DNA from: Actinomycetes bacterium
Lineage (GTDB): Bacteria > Actinomycetota > Actinomycetes > Actinomycetales > Dermatophilaceae
Length of the DNA stretch: 45,481 bases
NCBI GenBank assembly: GCA_029552065.1
Contig: JAKPEG010000132.1
Location: 1 to 45,481, forward strand
Direction: 5' to 3'
How positions within the stretch are numbered: the first letter of the stretch is position 1; every line of letters begins with the position of its first letter. The translations under genes were made by a program, and so were the position numbers. Positions 1 through 9,935 of this stretch are shown here, piece by piece. Below the pieces are notes generated by a model. That model made no database searches. It was given only the letters and a program-made list of their open reading frames with translations, and was not told where the DNA came from.

Positions 1-146
1 TCCCCGACCAGCCGTTGGCCCCGCCGGTATGCCGTGCGGTCGGCTGCGCCCGACGGGCTCACCCCCATGGCGGCGTAGCCGGTCCGGCCCTCGTCCTGCA
101 CGAGGGCGAGCGGGCCGGGGTCGAGGACGAGCAAGGCCGCGGTCAT
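1..146 (-). CDS. pxpC: 5-oxoprolinase subunit C (biotin-dependent carboxyltransferase family), N-terminal part
   Basis: Only the first 48 or so codons are in the window; the rest lies beyond base 1. The N terminus reads LVLDPGPLALVQDEGRAGYA and continues MGVSPSGAAD, the hallmark opening of the KipA/PxpC family, in which a dPG-x-QD-x-GR-x-Gy segment precedes GVspSGa. In PxpABC enzymes this subunit works with PxpA and PxpB to cleave 5-oxoproline to glutamate with ATP. The ATG overlaps the TGA of pxpB (ATGA), so the genes are translationally coupled in the order pxpA-pxpB-pxpC. Confidence 0.88.
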   Translation of the reverse strand, partial: MTAALLVLDPGPLALVQDEGRTGYAAMGVSPSGAADRTAYRRGQRLVG

Positions 147-805
147 CGGGAGCCCCGCAGGTCGACGAACCGGACGGCGGTCCCCGGGCGCAGGAGGGCC
201 GGTGGGTCGCGGTCGAGGTCCCACAGCGCGGCGTCCGTCCGGCCGAGCAGTTGCCAGCCACCCGGTGACTCGCGGGGGTAGATCCCGCTGAACGATCCGG
301 CCAGGCCCACGGCACCCGCGGGCACCCGGGTCCGCGGGGCGGGGCGACGCGGCACGTGCAGTCGGGGATCGCCACCGACGAGGTAGCCGAAGCCGGGGGC
401 GAATCCACCGAAGGCGACCCGCCAGGGGGTGCCCGTGTGCGCGGCGACCACCCCGCCGCGGCCCAGTCCGGTGAGCTCGCCGATCTCGTCGAGGTCCGGG
501 CCGTCGTAGTCGACCTCGATCGTCACCTCCGCGGTGATCGGCACGGCTGCGGTGGCGCCGAGCCCGGCGGCCAGCGCGCGCACGGCGGCACCCACGCTCG
601 CCGTCGTCGCCGGCGCGCCGAGACGAAGGAGGACGGTGGTCGCTCCCGGGACGACGTCGGTGACGCCCGCCCAGGCCGCCGGGTCGCAGCCGCGGGCCGA
701 CTCGATGGCCATGGCGAGGCCGAGCGCCCGGTCGCCGGCGGGGTCGCCGACGACCTCGGCGAGCACCGCGTCCTGCCCCATCGGCAACAGTCGCAGCTCG
801 ATCAT
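143..805 (-). CDS. pxpB: 5-oxoprolinase subunit B (KipI family)
   Basis: This 220-residue protein belongs to the KipI/PxpB (allophanate hydrolase subunit 1-like) family. The diagnostic stretch is GGFAPGFGYLVG near residue 130, followed by a VPAGAVGLAG segment and the SGIYPRESPGGW motif near the C terminus. It is the cytosolic partner of PxpC in ATP-dependent 5-oxoproline hydrolysis. Start: ATG at 805, six bases after the pxpA stop; the stop overlaps the pxpC start. Length is normal for the family. The KipI name comes from a sporulation-kinase inhibitor in Bacillus, but in a pxpABC context the oxoprolinase role is the better call. Confidence 0.9.
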   Translation of the reverse strand: MIELRLLPMGQDAVLAEVVGDPAGDRALGLAMAIESARGCDPAAWAGVTDVVPGATTVLLRLGAPATTASVGAAVRALAAGLGATAAVPITAEVTIEVDYDGPDLDEIGELTGLGRGGVVAAHTGTPWRVAFGGFAPGFGYLVGGDPRLHVPRRPAPRTRVPAGAVGLAGSFSGIYPRESPGGWQLLGRTDAALWDLDRDPPALLRPGTAVRFVDLRGSR

Positions 806-811
806 CGTCGG

Positions 812-1570
812 TCAGTCGACGAAGGCACGCAGGGTGGCACCGGCCGACACGAGGGCCGCCCGCACCGCCCGGGCATGCTCGACGGCGCCGGGGGTGTCGC
901 CGTGCAGGCACAGCGAATCTGCTTGCACGGCAACGTGATCACCGTCGCCGCCGGCAACCCGACCATCGCGCGCGAGCGAGAGCGCCTGGGCGACGACCGC
1001 CGCCGTGTCGGTGAGGACGTCACCCGAATCCCCGCGCGGCACGAGGGCCCCGTCCGGTGCATATCCGCGGTCCGCGAAGGCCTCACTCGCGGTCGGCAAG
1101 CCCGCCGCCGCCGCCAGCCGCAGCACGACCGAGCCGGCGGTCCCGAGGACGGTCAACGACCGGTCGTAGGCCGCGACCGCGGCCACGAACGCTCCCGCCT
1201 GGACCTCGTCGCGGCCGATCGCGTGATAGAGCGCACCGTGGGCCTTCACGTAGCGGACCCGGCCGCCGGCTACCCGGCACATCGCGTCGAGCGCGCCGAG
1301 TTGGTAGAGCACGTCGGCGGCGAGGTCGTCGGGACCGACGTCGAGCAGGCGTCGGCCAAAGCCCGCGAGGTCGGGATAGGAGACGTGCGCGCCGACCACG
1401 ACCCCGCGCTCGACCGCCGCAGCCGCCGTCCGCCGGATCGTGAGCGGATCGCCGGCGTGGAAACCGCAGGCGATCGATGCACTCGTGACGAGCTCGAGCA
1501 TCGCGAGGTCGTCGCCCATCCGCCAGGCACCGAAGGACTCGCCGAGGTCGGCGTTGAGGTCGATGCGCAT
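812..1570 (-). CDS. pxpA: 5-oxoprolinase subunit A (LamB/YcsF family)
   Basis: This 252-residue LamB/YcsF-family protein opens with the family signature DLNADLGESFG and continues with SIACGFHAGDP and a KAHGALYH segment near residue 110. Known PxpA proteins are about 245-255 residues, so the gene is complete. It is the first gene of pxpABC, which recycles 5-oxoproline (pyroglutamate) to glutamate. The ATG at 1570 opens directly after a strong hairpin that terminates the upstream hut operon, so pxpABC probably has its own promoter in 1571-1675. I recognised no operator there, and the hutR palindrome is absent. Confidence 0.92.
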   Translation of the reverse strand: MRIDLNADLGESFGAWRMGDDLAMLELVTSASIACGFHAGDPLTIRRTAAAAVERGVVVGAHVSYPDLAGFGRRLLDVGPDDLAADVLYQLGALDAMCRVAGGRVRYVKAHGALYHAIGRDEVQAGAFVAAVAAYDRSLTVLGTAGSVVLRLAAAAGLPTASEAFADRGYAPDGALVPRGDSGDVLTDTAAVVAQALSLARDGRVAGGDGDHVAVQADSLCLHGDTPGAVEHARAVRAALVSAGATLRAFVD

Positions 1571-1675
1571 GCCCTCGATTGTGCCCGCCCCGGCTCACCG
1601 GTGGAACTGCGCCGCACGCCACGGCCCGATTCCGACCCTTCTCGAACGCCACGGACCGCGCCAGCTCACAGGTTG

Positions 1676-1718
1676 CGGAGATGGGCCGCTGAAACCCCCA
1701 TCCAGCGGCCCATCTCCG
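1676..1718 (-). terminator. Strong hairpin terminator after hutI
   Basis: A perfect 16-bp inverted repeat (arms 1676-1691 and 1703-1718; core GGAGATGGGCCGCTG) with an 11-base loop. It lies 31 bases downstream of the hutI stop on the minus strand, before pxpA. There is no obvious U-tract, which is usual in very GC-rich actinobacteria. It separates the hut operon from pxpABC. Confidence 0.8.
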
Positions 1719-1748
1719 ACACTTCCGAAGCCCGGCGGGCCGCAGCGC

Positions 1749-2930
1749 TCAGACCTCGAGCGTGCGGGCCAGCGGCACGCCGGGACGGTAGGCGAGGTGC
1801 AGGTGGGTCGGGGCGTCGAGCACGGCCAGTTCTGCGGGTGCTCCCACGGCGAGCGGCCGGGACAGCCCGAGGCTGCGCGCTGCGGTGGCGGTGGCGGCAT
1901 ACACCGCTTCGCTGGGGGTCATCCGCAGCTCGCGCACGGCAAGCGCGACGACGAAGGGCATCGAGCTCGTGAAGCAGGTGCCGGGATTGCAGTCGGTGGC
2001 CAGGGCCACCGCGACACCCGCGTCGAGCAGCCGGCGCGCGTCGGGATAGGGATGTCGAGTGGAGAACTCGACCCCGGGCAGCAGCGTGGCGACGGTGCCC
2101 GACTGGGCGAGCGCGTCGACGTCCGTGTCGTCCAGGTAGGTGCAGTGGTCGACGCTCGCAGCGCCCAGCTCGCAGGCGAGGGCCACCCCCGGGCCGGGCC
2201 CGAGCTGATTGCCGTGCACCCGCAGGCGCAGCCCAGCACGCCGCCCGGCGAGGAGGATCATGCGCGCCTCCGGCTCGGTGAACGCGTGCGGAGAAAGCGG
2301 CTCGCAGAAGACGTCGAGGTATGCCGCCGCCCCCTGGGCGACGACGGCGTCGAGCATCGGACCCGTGACGAGGTCGACGTATGCCGTTCTGTCGTCTCGG
2401 TATTCGGCTGGGACGACGTGCGCACCGAGGAAGGTGGTGTGCGGGGTGATCTCCCGGGCCAGTCGCAGCAGCCGGAGCTCGGTGTCGACGTCGAGCCCGT
2501 AGCCGCTCTTCACCTCGAGGGTCGTCGTCCCCTGCGCGCGTGCCTCGGCGACGCGGGCGGCGAGCAGGGCGCGCAACTCGTCGTCGGTGGCGGCGCGGGT
2601 CGCGGCGACGGTCGTGGCGATCCCCCCGCCGTCGTATGCCGTGCCGGTCATCCGTGCGGCGAACTCGGCAGCCCGGTCACCGGCGAAGACGAGATGGGTA
2701 TGGCTGTCGACGAAGCCCGGCAGGACGGCACGACCGTCCAGGTCGACGCGCCGGTCGGCCTCCGGGGACTTGCCCGCCGGGCCCAGCCAGGCGATCTGCC
2801 CGTCGGCGACGACGAGAGCGACGTTGCGCAGCAGGCCGAGGCGCGCGAGATCGGCCGGCTGGTCGCGGCGGGAGCGCTCGGGGTCGTTGGTGACGAGTTC
2901 GCCGATCCCGGTGACGAGGGTCGAGGTCAT
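1749..2930 (-). CDS. hutI: Imidazolonepropionase
   Basis: This 393-residue metal-dependent amidohydrolase hydrolyses 4-imidazolone-5-propanoate to N-formimino-L-glutamate, step 3 of histidine degradation. The Zn-binding HxH sits at residues 77-79 ([14 protein letters not shown], followed by the RAAEFAARM segment typical of HutI). VKSGYGLD, the substrate-side [10 protein letters not shown] and ATDCNPGTC (metal Asp) are also present. ATG at 2930 overlaps the hutF stop (ATGA). It is the last gene of the operon hutU-M20-hutF-hutI and is followed by the 1676-1718 hairpin. Length matches the family (about 390-410). Confidence 0.95.
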   Translation of the reverse strand: MTSTLVTGIGELVTNDPERSRRDQPADLARLGLLRNVALVVADGQIAWLGPAGKSPEADRRVDLDGRAVLPGFVDSHTHLVFAGDRAAEFAARMTGTAYDGGGIATTVAATRAATDDELRALLAARVAEARAQGTTTLEVKSGYGLDVDTELRLLRLAREITPHTTFLGAHVVPAEYRDDRTAYVDLVTGPMLDAVVAQGAAAYLDVFCEPLSPHAFTEPEARMILLAGRRAGLRLRVHGNQLGPGPGVALACELGAASVDHCTYLDDTDVDALAQSGTVATLLPGVEFSTRHPYPDARRLLDAGVAVALATDCNPGTCFTSSMPFVVALAVRELRMTPSEAVYAATATAARSLGLSRPLAVGAPAELAVLDAPTHLHLAYRPGVPLARTLEV

Positions 2931-4288
2931 CGCCTGGCCTCCGGCTCCTGGCCGGCGGGGGACTCGGACAGCGCGTCGAGCAGCGTCATCGCCTCACCGA
3001 GCAGCCGACCGATGTCGCCGAGCCGGTGTTCGCCGTGCGAGACGACCGTCTCGCCGCCGACGACGACGGTCGTCACGTCGGCGGCGGTCGCGGCATACGG
3101 GGCCTGGTCGGGCAGCGACCCCGCGGTGCGTGGGGAGTCGAGCCGGACGGTGGTGAAGTCGGCAAGCGCGCCCGCGAGCAGGCGGCCACCCTCGGGCCAG
3201 CCAAGGGCGCGATATCCGTTGGGCGACAAGGAAGTGAGAAGCTCGGCGGCCGTGAAGCGCCCGCGTTCGAGCGAACGCAGCCGCTCGTGGCCCTCGAGTG
3301 TCCGCAGTTCCTCGAAGGAGTCGACGACGGCGTGCTGGTCGGAGCCGAGCGAGAGCGGGACGCCCGCGTCGGCCAACTCGCGGGCCGGGCCGATCCCGTC
3401 GGCGAGATCGCGCTCGGTGGTCGGGCACACGCAGACGCCGGTGCCGCTGTCGGCGAGCAGCGCGATGTCCGCGGCGCTCAGGTGGGTGGCGTGGACGGCG
3501 GTCGTCTCGGGCCCGAGCAGCGCGGCCTCGGCGAGCAGGCCGGTGGGGGTGAGCCCGTAGTGGGCCAGGCAGGTCTCGTTCTCGGCGGGTTGCTCGGAGA
3601 GATGGACGTGCAGCGGGCGGCCGTTTCGCAGTGCCGCGACCTCGCGCAGCGCCCGCACGGGCACGGCGCGCACCGAGTGGACGGCCCGGCCGTGGCGCAC
3701 CAAGGGCCCGTCGGCGAGCGCGGCCGTGCGGGCCGCCCAGGCGCCGACCCGACCGTCGGTGAAGCGGCGTTGCACCGGGTCGAGCGGCGCGTGACCGTCG
3801 GCGTCGAGCCCACCGGCGAGGTAGAGCGTGTCGAGCAGGGTGAGCCGGATCCCGGCCTCGGCGGCGGCGCGAACGAGTGCTGCGCCCATGGCGTTGGGGT
3901 CGCGGTAGGCCGTGCCGCCGGGCGCGTGGTGCAGGTAGTGGAACTCCCCGACGACCGTCCAGCCGGCGAGTGCCATCTCCGCGTATGCCGCCCGCGCGAG
4001 GGTGAGGTAGGTGTCGGGATCGAGCCGGGAGGCGGCGGCATACATCCGCTCGCGCCAGGTCCAGAAGCTGCCCCGGCCGCCATGCGTGCGCCCGCGCAGG
4101 GCGCGGTGGAAGGCGTGGCTGTGGGCGTTGGCCGGGCCGGGCAGGGTGAGACCCGCGAGTCGGACATCGCCGGAATGCGGGTCGGTGTCGGCGGTGACGG
4201 AGCCGAACCGCCCGTCGGCAAGCTCGAGGCGCACCCGGGCGGCGACACCGCCCGGCAGCCAGGCGTGCTCGCACCAGAACGCGCTCAC
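2927..4288 (-). CDS. hutF: Formimidoylglutamate deiminase
   Basis: This 453-residue amidohydrolase removes ammonia from N-formimino-L-glutamate to give N-formyl-L-glutamate. Metal ligands are visible as [11 protein letters not shown] (H56, H58), a later HVHLSEQP (around residue 240), and LGSDQHAV for the catalytic/metal Asp near the C-terminal third. [10 protein letters not shown] is typical of HutF rather than of guanine deaminase. The start is GTG at 4288, overlapping the TGA of the M20 gene (GTGA). A longer in-frame reading continues upstream through the M20 gene on the same strand, but the coupled GTG gives a family-length product. Confidence 0.92.
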   Translation of the reverse strand: MSAFWCEHAWLPGGVAARVRLELADGRFGSVTADTDPHSGDVRLAGLTLPGPANAHSHAFHRALRGRTHGGRGSFWTWRERMYAAASRLDPDTYLTLARAAYAEMALAGWTVVGEFHYLHHAPGGTAYRDPNAMGAALVRAAAEAGIRLTLLDTLYLAGGLDADGHAPLDPVQRRFTDGRVGAWAARTAALADGPLVRHGRAVHSVRAVPVRALREVAALRNGRPLHVHLSEQPAENETCLAHYGLTPTGLLAEAALLGPETTAVHATHLSAADIALLADSGTGVCVCPTTERDLADGIGPARELADAGVPLSLGSDQHAVVDSFEELRTLEGHERLRSLERGRFTAAELLTSLSPNGYRALGWPEGGRLLAGALADFTTVRLDSPRTAGSLPDQAPYAATAADVTTVVVGGETVVSHGEHRLGDIGRLLGEAMTLLDALSESPAGQEPEARR

Positions 4289-5517
4289 CCGGCCAGCCCC
4301 GCGACGACAGCGGTGAGGGCTTCGACCCCGCGGGCACAGTCCCCGGCCAGCGCACGCTCGGCCGGGGAGTGCGAGACCCCGGTGGGATTGCGGACGAAGA
4401 GCATCGCGCTCGGTTTGCCGGCGTTGGCGAGGATCCCGGCGTCGTGGCCGGCGCCGGTGGCCAGCAGTGGGGCATCCGGCAGGATGTCCGAGATCCGTTG
4501 CCGCAGTGTGGGATCGAAGGTCGTGGCCGGCGTCCACGAGTCCTCGTTGACGGTGCCCCTGGCCCCGTCCTCGCTCACCTCGCCGCGGATCGTGTCGACC
4601 AGTCGCCGGACCGCCTCGGGATCGGGTCCTCGGGCATCGAGCCATGCGGTGACGTGCTCGGGGATCGCATTGACGGCATTGGGCCTGGCGATCACTTTGC
4701 CGATCGTCGCCACGCAGCCGGACTCGCGGGCGAGCACGCGGGCGGAGGCGACGACGGCGGCGAATTCGAGCATCGCGTCGGATCGGTCCTCGAGCTGGGT
4801 CGTGCCGGCGTGGTTGGCCTCGCCGAACAGGTCGATCTGCCAGCGTCCATGGGGCCAGATCTCGGTGCCGATCGCGACGGCACGACGCGGGTCCCACGAC
4901 TCGGGGTCGCCGAAGGGGTCGTCGGGTTCCGTGCAGAGGGCACGCCCCTGCTCGACGTGCAACTCGACGTATGCCGCGACCCGACGCAGCGCCTCGGGGT
5001 CCGGGCCGAGTGCCTCGGGGTCGCGCCCCGCGACACGCAGCGCCTGGGCCAACGTCACCCCGGCATCGTCGCGCAAGGCCCGTGCCCGACGGGGATCGAG
5101 CACCCCGGTGAGGACCCGGGAGCCGGCACAGGCCACCCCGAAGCGGCCGCCCTCCTCGTCGGCGAAGTTGGCGACGCCGACCGGCATACGAGGTCGGAAA
5201 CCCTTGTCCCGCAATGCATCGAGCGCGGCGAAGGCGCTCACCACGCCGAGCGGGCCGTCGAAGGCCCCGCCGTCGGCGACGGAGTCGAGGTGCGAGCCGA
5301 GGACCAAGCCGGGCGTTGCGTCGGGGTCGCCCCACCAGCCCCACTGGTTGCCGGCGCGGTCCTCGACGAGGGTGAGCCCACGGGCGGCGCACTCCCCCGC
5401 GAACCACTCGCGCAGGATGTGGTCCTCGCGGGTCCAGGCGAACCGGCGGTAGCCCCGGGTGAGCGGGTCGCGACCGACCGGGACGAGGTCCTCCCACATC
5501 CTCGTGAAGCTCGACAT
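4285..5517 (-). CDS. M20 amidohydrolase (allantoate amidohydrolase / N-carbamoyl-L-amino acid hydrolase family), candidate N-formylglutamate deformylase
   Basis: This 410-residue M20 metallopeptidase-family protein has the di-zinc ligands in order: GSHLDSV (H76), GGAFDGPLGV (D87), the FADEEGGRFG pair (E121/E122), HVEQGR (H187), and GAGHDAG near residue 367. Family members hydrolyse N-carbamoyl, N-formyl or allantoate C-N bonds. It lies between hutU and hutF with coupled overlaps, and no hutG is present, so the most economical role is N-formyl-L-glutamate to glutamate plus formate. That assignment is inference from context; purine (allantoate) metabolism genes are absent here. Confidence 0.85.
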   Translation of the reverse strand: MSSFTRMWEDLVPVGRDPLTRGYRRFAWTREDHILREWFAGECAARGLTLVEDRAGNQWGWWGDPDATPGLVLGSHLDSVADGGAFDGPLGVVSAFAALDALRDKGFRPRMPVGVANFADEEGGRFGVACAGSRVLTGVLDPRRARALRDDAGVTLAQALRVAGRDPEALGPDPEALRRVAAYVELHVEQGRALCTEPDDPFGDPESWDPRRAVAIGTEIWPHGRWQIDLFGEANHAGTTQLEDRSDAMLEFAAVVASARVLARESGCVATIGKVIARPNAVNAIPEHVTAWLDARGPDPEAVRRLVDTIRGEVSEDGARGTVNEDSWTPATTFDPTLRQRISDILPDAPLLATGAGHDAGILANAGKPSAMLFVRNPTGVSHSPAERALAGDCARGVEALTAVVAGLAG

Positions 5518-5520
5518 GGC

Positions 5521-7182
<1,662 letters not shown>

Positions 7183-7279
7183 GGGTCGTCGGCCTCCACT
7201 GCGTCGTCGGTATGCCGGGTGCTCGCCTCCCATTACAGCGGTCACCCGTTCGTCCGGCACCGGCGTGACAACGCTGCGT

Positions 7280-7295
7280 GTCCCATATCTGGGAC
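7280..7295. promoter_or_regulatory. Putative HutR operator upstream of hutU
   Basis: GTCCCATATCTGGGAC, a near-perfect 16-bp palindrome (one mismatched pair). It matches 15 of 16 positions of the perfect palindrome in the hutH/hutR intergenic region (9896-9911). Its position 98 bases upstream of the hutU ATG fits repressor or activator control of the operon by the IclR-type regulator. Confidence 0.75.
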
Positions 7296-7299
7296 CGGC

Positions 7300-7481
7300 G
7301 GCTCAGCGTCACCGCCGACTCACACGTCGACGCGCTCACCGGGGCGGCGATCAGCGGCAGCACCGTCACCAACATCACCGGCAACGGCCACACCGGCTAC
7401 TACGACAAGACGGCCAGCCCCGAGCTCGGCGGCAAGACGTATGCGCTTGCGGGTGGTGGCACGCTCACGCCGAGCGCCTGA
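7300..7481 (+). pseudogene. C-terminal remnant of a secreted right-handed beta-helix (pectate-lyase-like) protein
   Basis: The plus-strand reading from about 7300 to the TGA at 7479-7481 gives about 60 residues. It includes SGSTVTNITGNGHTGYYD and LGGKTYALAGGGTLTPSA, which look like the closing coil and C terminus of secreted actinobacterial parallel beta-helix/polygalacturonase-type proteins. There is no start codon with a ribosome site and no signal peptide, because the 5' part is missing. It therefore looks like the tail of a deleted gene stranded between hutU and the vapBC pair. Family recognition is from memory of the motif style and is moderately sure. Confidence 0.5.
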
Positions 7482-7620
7482 GCCGTCGCGGAGCGCACAG
7501 CGAGGCCGTCCCCCCGGGGAAGACCGCCTCGCGCGGCTGGGTGGATAAGTAGATCGATGAGGTATAAAGGTGTAACAGTCTGGACGGTGGGGTCGGGTAG
7601 AGATGCGAGGAGGTGTCGTC

Positions 7621-7884
7621 GTGGCGCTCAACATCAAGAACGAGCGGGTATGCCGCCTGGCCAAGGAGGCGGCCCGGGTGAGCGGACTGAGCCAGACGAG
7701 CGTGCTCGAGAAGGCCCTGGAGGCATTTCTCGCCGACCACGACGCCGCCGGGGCGGCGAGGGCGCGGCGGGCTCGTGTGGACCGGTTGCTCGCCGAGATC
7801 GATGCCCGGATGACCGACGAGCACCGAGCGGCGATCCAGCGAAACCTGGACGAGCTCTACGACGACCACGGCCTGCCCGCGTGA
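7621..7884 (+). CDS. vapB: VapB-family antitoxin (Rv0623-like)
   Basis: This 87-residue antitoxin starts VALNIKNERVCRLAKEAAR, the standard opening of the VapB / PSK-operon transcription-factor family (MALNIK-type N-terminal DNA-binding segment), followed by a charged helical C terminus that would wrap the toxin. Start choice: GTG 7621 has AGGAGG seven bases upstream (7608-7613) and the family N terminus; an in-frame ATG at 7603 overlaps that ribosome site and is rejected. The stop overlaps the GTG of the toxin gene. Such pairs are usually autoregulated; the A+T-rich stretch around 7555-7575 is a likely promoter region. Confidence 0.88.
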   Translation: MALNIKNERVCRLAKEAARVSGLSQTSVLEKALEAFLADHDAAGAARARRARVDRLLAEIDARMTDEHRAAIQRNLDELYDDHGLPA

Positions 7885-8282
7885 TCCTGGACACCTCGGC
7901 CATCGTGGCGATTCTGCGCGGCGAGCCCGAACGACGCGCCTTCCAAGACGCGCTCGACGACACCTCGACGCGATCGGTGTCGGCGGCCACCCTCGTGGAG
8001 ATCTACGCGGTGACCGATCGGGGCACCGGCCCGACGATGTCCCGCGACCTGGACTCGTTCCTCCGGGAGCAGGACGTGCAGGTGGCGCCGTTCACCGCAC
8101 GGCAGGCGCAGATCGCCCGGGAGGCCTATCGGGACTTCGGGCGGGGATCCGGTCACCCGGCCCGCCTCAACCTCGGCGACTGCTTCGCCTATGCCCTTGC
8201 CAAGGACACCGGCGAGCCGCTGCTCTTCAAGGGCGACGACTTCGGGCACACCGATGTGCGCTCGGCGCTGGCCCGCGACTGA
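7881..8282 (+). CDS. vapC: VapC-family PIN-domain ribonuclease toxin
   Basis: This 133-residue PIN-domain toxin has the acidic Mg2+ site visible: VILDTSA (D4), LVEIY (E40), LNLGDCFAYALAK (D100) and LLFKGDDF (D119/D120). The family cleaves RNA, often tRNA or rRNA, when its antitoxin is degraded. GTG at 7881 overlaps the antitoxin stop (GTGA), the normal coupled arrangement. All catalytic residues are present, so it is predicted to be active. It is convergent with hutH, with 13 bases between the two stops. Confidence 0.9.
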   Translation: MILDTSAIVAILRGEPERRAFQDALDDTSTRSVSAATLVEIYAVTDRGTGPTMSRDLDSFLREQDVQVAPFTARQAQIAREAYRDFGRGSGHPARLNLGDCFAYALAKDTGEPLLFKGDDFGHTDVRSALARD

Positions 8283-8295
8283 GCCCCGTCGAGCC

Positions 8296-9849
8296 TCAGC
8301 CCAGCGGCCCCGTGACGGCCTCGACCGCAGCGAGAACCTCACCCGAGGCGACGAGCCGCACGGCATACTCGATCTCGGGGGCGAGGAAGCGGTCGGGGCC
8401 GACGGACGGGACCCCCGCGCGCAGGGCGGCGACGACGGCACCGGTGGCCGGTGCCGGGGTGAGCGGTGCCCGCAAGTCCAAACCCCTTGCGGCGGTGAGG
8501 ATCTCGATGGCAAGCACGCGAGTGAGCCCGTCGATCGACCGGCGCAACTTGCGCGCGGCCGACCAGCCCATCGACACGTGGTCCTCCTGCATGGCCGAGG
8601 ACGGGATCGAGTCGACGCTCGCCGGCACCGCGAGCCGCTTGAGCTCGGAGACGATCGCCGCCTGGGTGTATTGCGCGATCATGTGCCCGCTGTCCACGCC
8701 GGGGTCGGCGGCGAGGAAGGCCGGCAGTCCGTTGCTGCGCGCGCGGTCGAGGAAACGGTCGGTGCGCCGCTCGGACATGCTCGCGACGTCGGCGGCGACG
8801 ATGGCGAGGAAGTCGAGCACGTAGGCCACCGGGGCGCCGTGGAAGTTGCCATTGCTCTCCACCCGCCCGTCGAGGGTCACCACCGGGTTGTCGATCGCCG
8901 AGGCGAGTTCGTATGCCGCCACCCGCGCCGCATGCTCGACCGTGTCGCGGGCGGCCCCGTGCACCTGAGGTGCGCACCTCAGCGAATATGCGTCCTGCAC
9001 CCGCGGGCAGTCCTCGGTGTCGTGCGAATGCCGGATCGGGCTGTCCGCCATGACGGTGCGGATGTTGGCGGCCGAGATGCCCTGGCCGGGTTGGGGACGT
9101 AGCGCCTGCAGGTCGGCGGCCAGGACGTCGTCGGTGCCGAGCAGTCCCTCGATGCTCATCGCGGCGGCAATGTCGGCCACCCGCAACAGAGCGCGCAGGT
9201 CGGCGATGGCCAGACAGAGCATGCCGAGCATCCCGTCGGTGCCGTTGATGAGGGCCAGACCCTCCTTCTCGCGCAGCTCGATCGGCGGTATGCCGTGCGC
9301 CTCCAGTGCCGCAGCCGAGTCGGACGGGGTGCCGTCGGACAGGCGCACCGGTCCCTCGCCCATCGCCGCGAGCGCACAGTGGGCGAGCGGCGCGAGATCG
9401 CCCGAGCAGCCGAGCGAGCCGTATTCGTGGACGACGGGGGTGATCCCGGCGGTGAGCATCGCGGCATACGTGGTGGCGACCTCCGGGCGCACCCCCGTGC
9501 GGCCGGTGGCCAGGGTCGCCAGGCGCAGGGTCATGAGCGCGCGGACGACCTCGCGCTCGACCTCGGCGCCGCTGCCGGCCGCGTGCGAGCGGACGAGCGA
9601 GCGCTGCAGCTGGGCCCGCAACTCGACCGGGATGTGCCGGGTCGCGAGCGCGCCGAACCCGGTCGACACCCCGTAGTGCGGCTCGACGTCGGCTGCGAGC
9701 GACTCGACGACCCGCCGACTCGCGGCGATCCGCTCGAGCGCGGCTTGGGACAGCTCGACGGACGCGCCATGGCGCGCGACGGCCACGATGTCCTCGATCC
9801 GCAGGGTCTGGGCGCCCAGGACGATCAGCTGCTCGCTCATGCCGACCAT
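8296..9849 (-). CDS. hutH: Histidine ammonia-lyase
   Basis: This 517-residue protein deaminates L-histidine to trans-urocanate, the first step of the pathway completed by hutU-M20-hutF-hutI. The active-site segment is GSLGCSGDLAPLAH: the residues that cyclise to the MIO electrophile are C148-S149-G150 instead of the usual Ala-Ser-Gly. Other HAL motifs are YGVSTGFGAL near residue 60 and VESNGNFHGAP. Two starts are possible: ATG 9849, preceded by GAGGGGG four bases upstream, and ATG 9840, giving MSEQ. The first is slightly favoured by spacing. It is transcribed divergently from hutR, with an operator between them. Confidence 0.95.
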   Translation of the reverse strand: MVGMSEQLIVLGAQTLRIEDIVAVARHGASVELSQAALERIAASRRVVESLAADVEPHYGVSTGFGALATRHIPVELRAQLQRSLVRSHAAGSGAEVEREVVRALMTLRLATLATGRTGVRPEVATTYAAMLTAGITPVVHEYGSLGCSGDLAPLAHCALAAMGEGPVRLSDGTPSDSAAALEAHGIPPIELREKEGLALINGTDGMLGMLCLAIADLRALLRVADIAAAMSIEGLLGTDDVLAADLQALRPQPGQGISAANIRTVMADSPIRHSHDTEDCPRVQDAYSLRCAPQVHGAARDTVEHAARVAAYELASAIDNPVVTLDGRVESNGNFHGAPVAYVLDFLAIVAADVASMSERRTDRFLDRARSNGLPAFLAADPGVDSGHMIAQYTQAAIVSELKRLAVPASVDSIPSSAMQEDHVSMGWSAARKLRRSIDGLTRVLAIEILTAARGLDLRAPLTPAPATGAVVAALRAGVPSVGPDRFLAPEIEYAVRLVASGEVLAAVEAVTGPLG

Positions 9850-9895
9850 TGCACCCCCTCGGGCCTCGTTGTGAGGCCAGGCGTGTCGGGACGCT

Positions 9896-9911
9896 GTCCC
9901 AGATCTGGGAC
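9896..9911. promoter_or_regulatory. Putative HutR operator between hutH and hutR
   Basis: GTCCCAGATCTGGGAC is a perfect 16-bp palindrome, 46 bases from the hutH start and 24 bases from the hutR start. It overlaps the position expected for the -35 box of hutR (a plausible -10, TAGGCT, lies at 9920-9925), which suggests autoregulation as well as control of hutH. A second copy lies upstream of hutU. Confidence 0.85.
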
Positions 9912-9935
9912 CATCGCGCTAGGCTCAGTCGCGAG

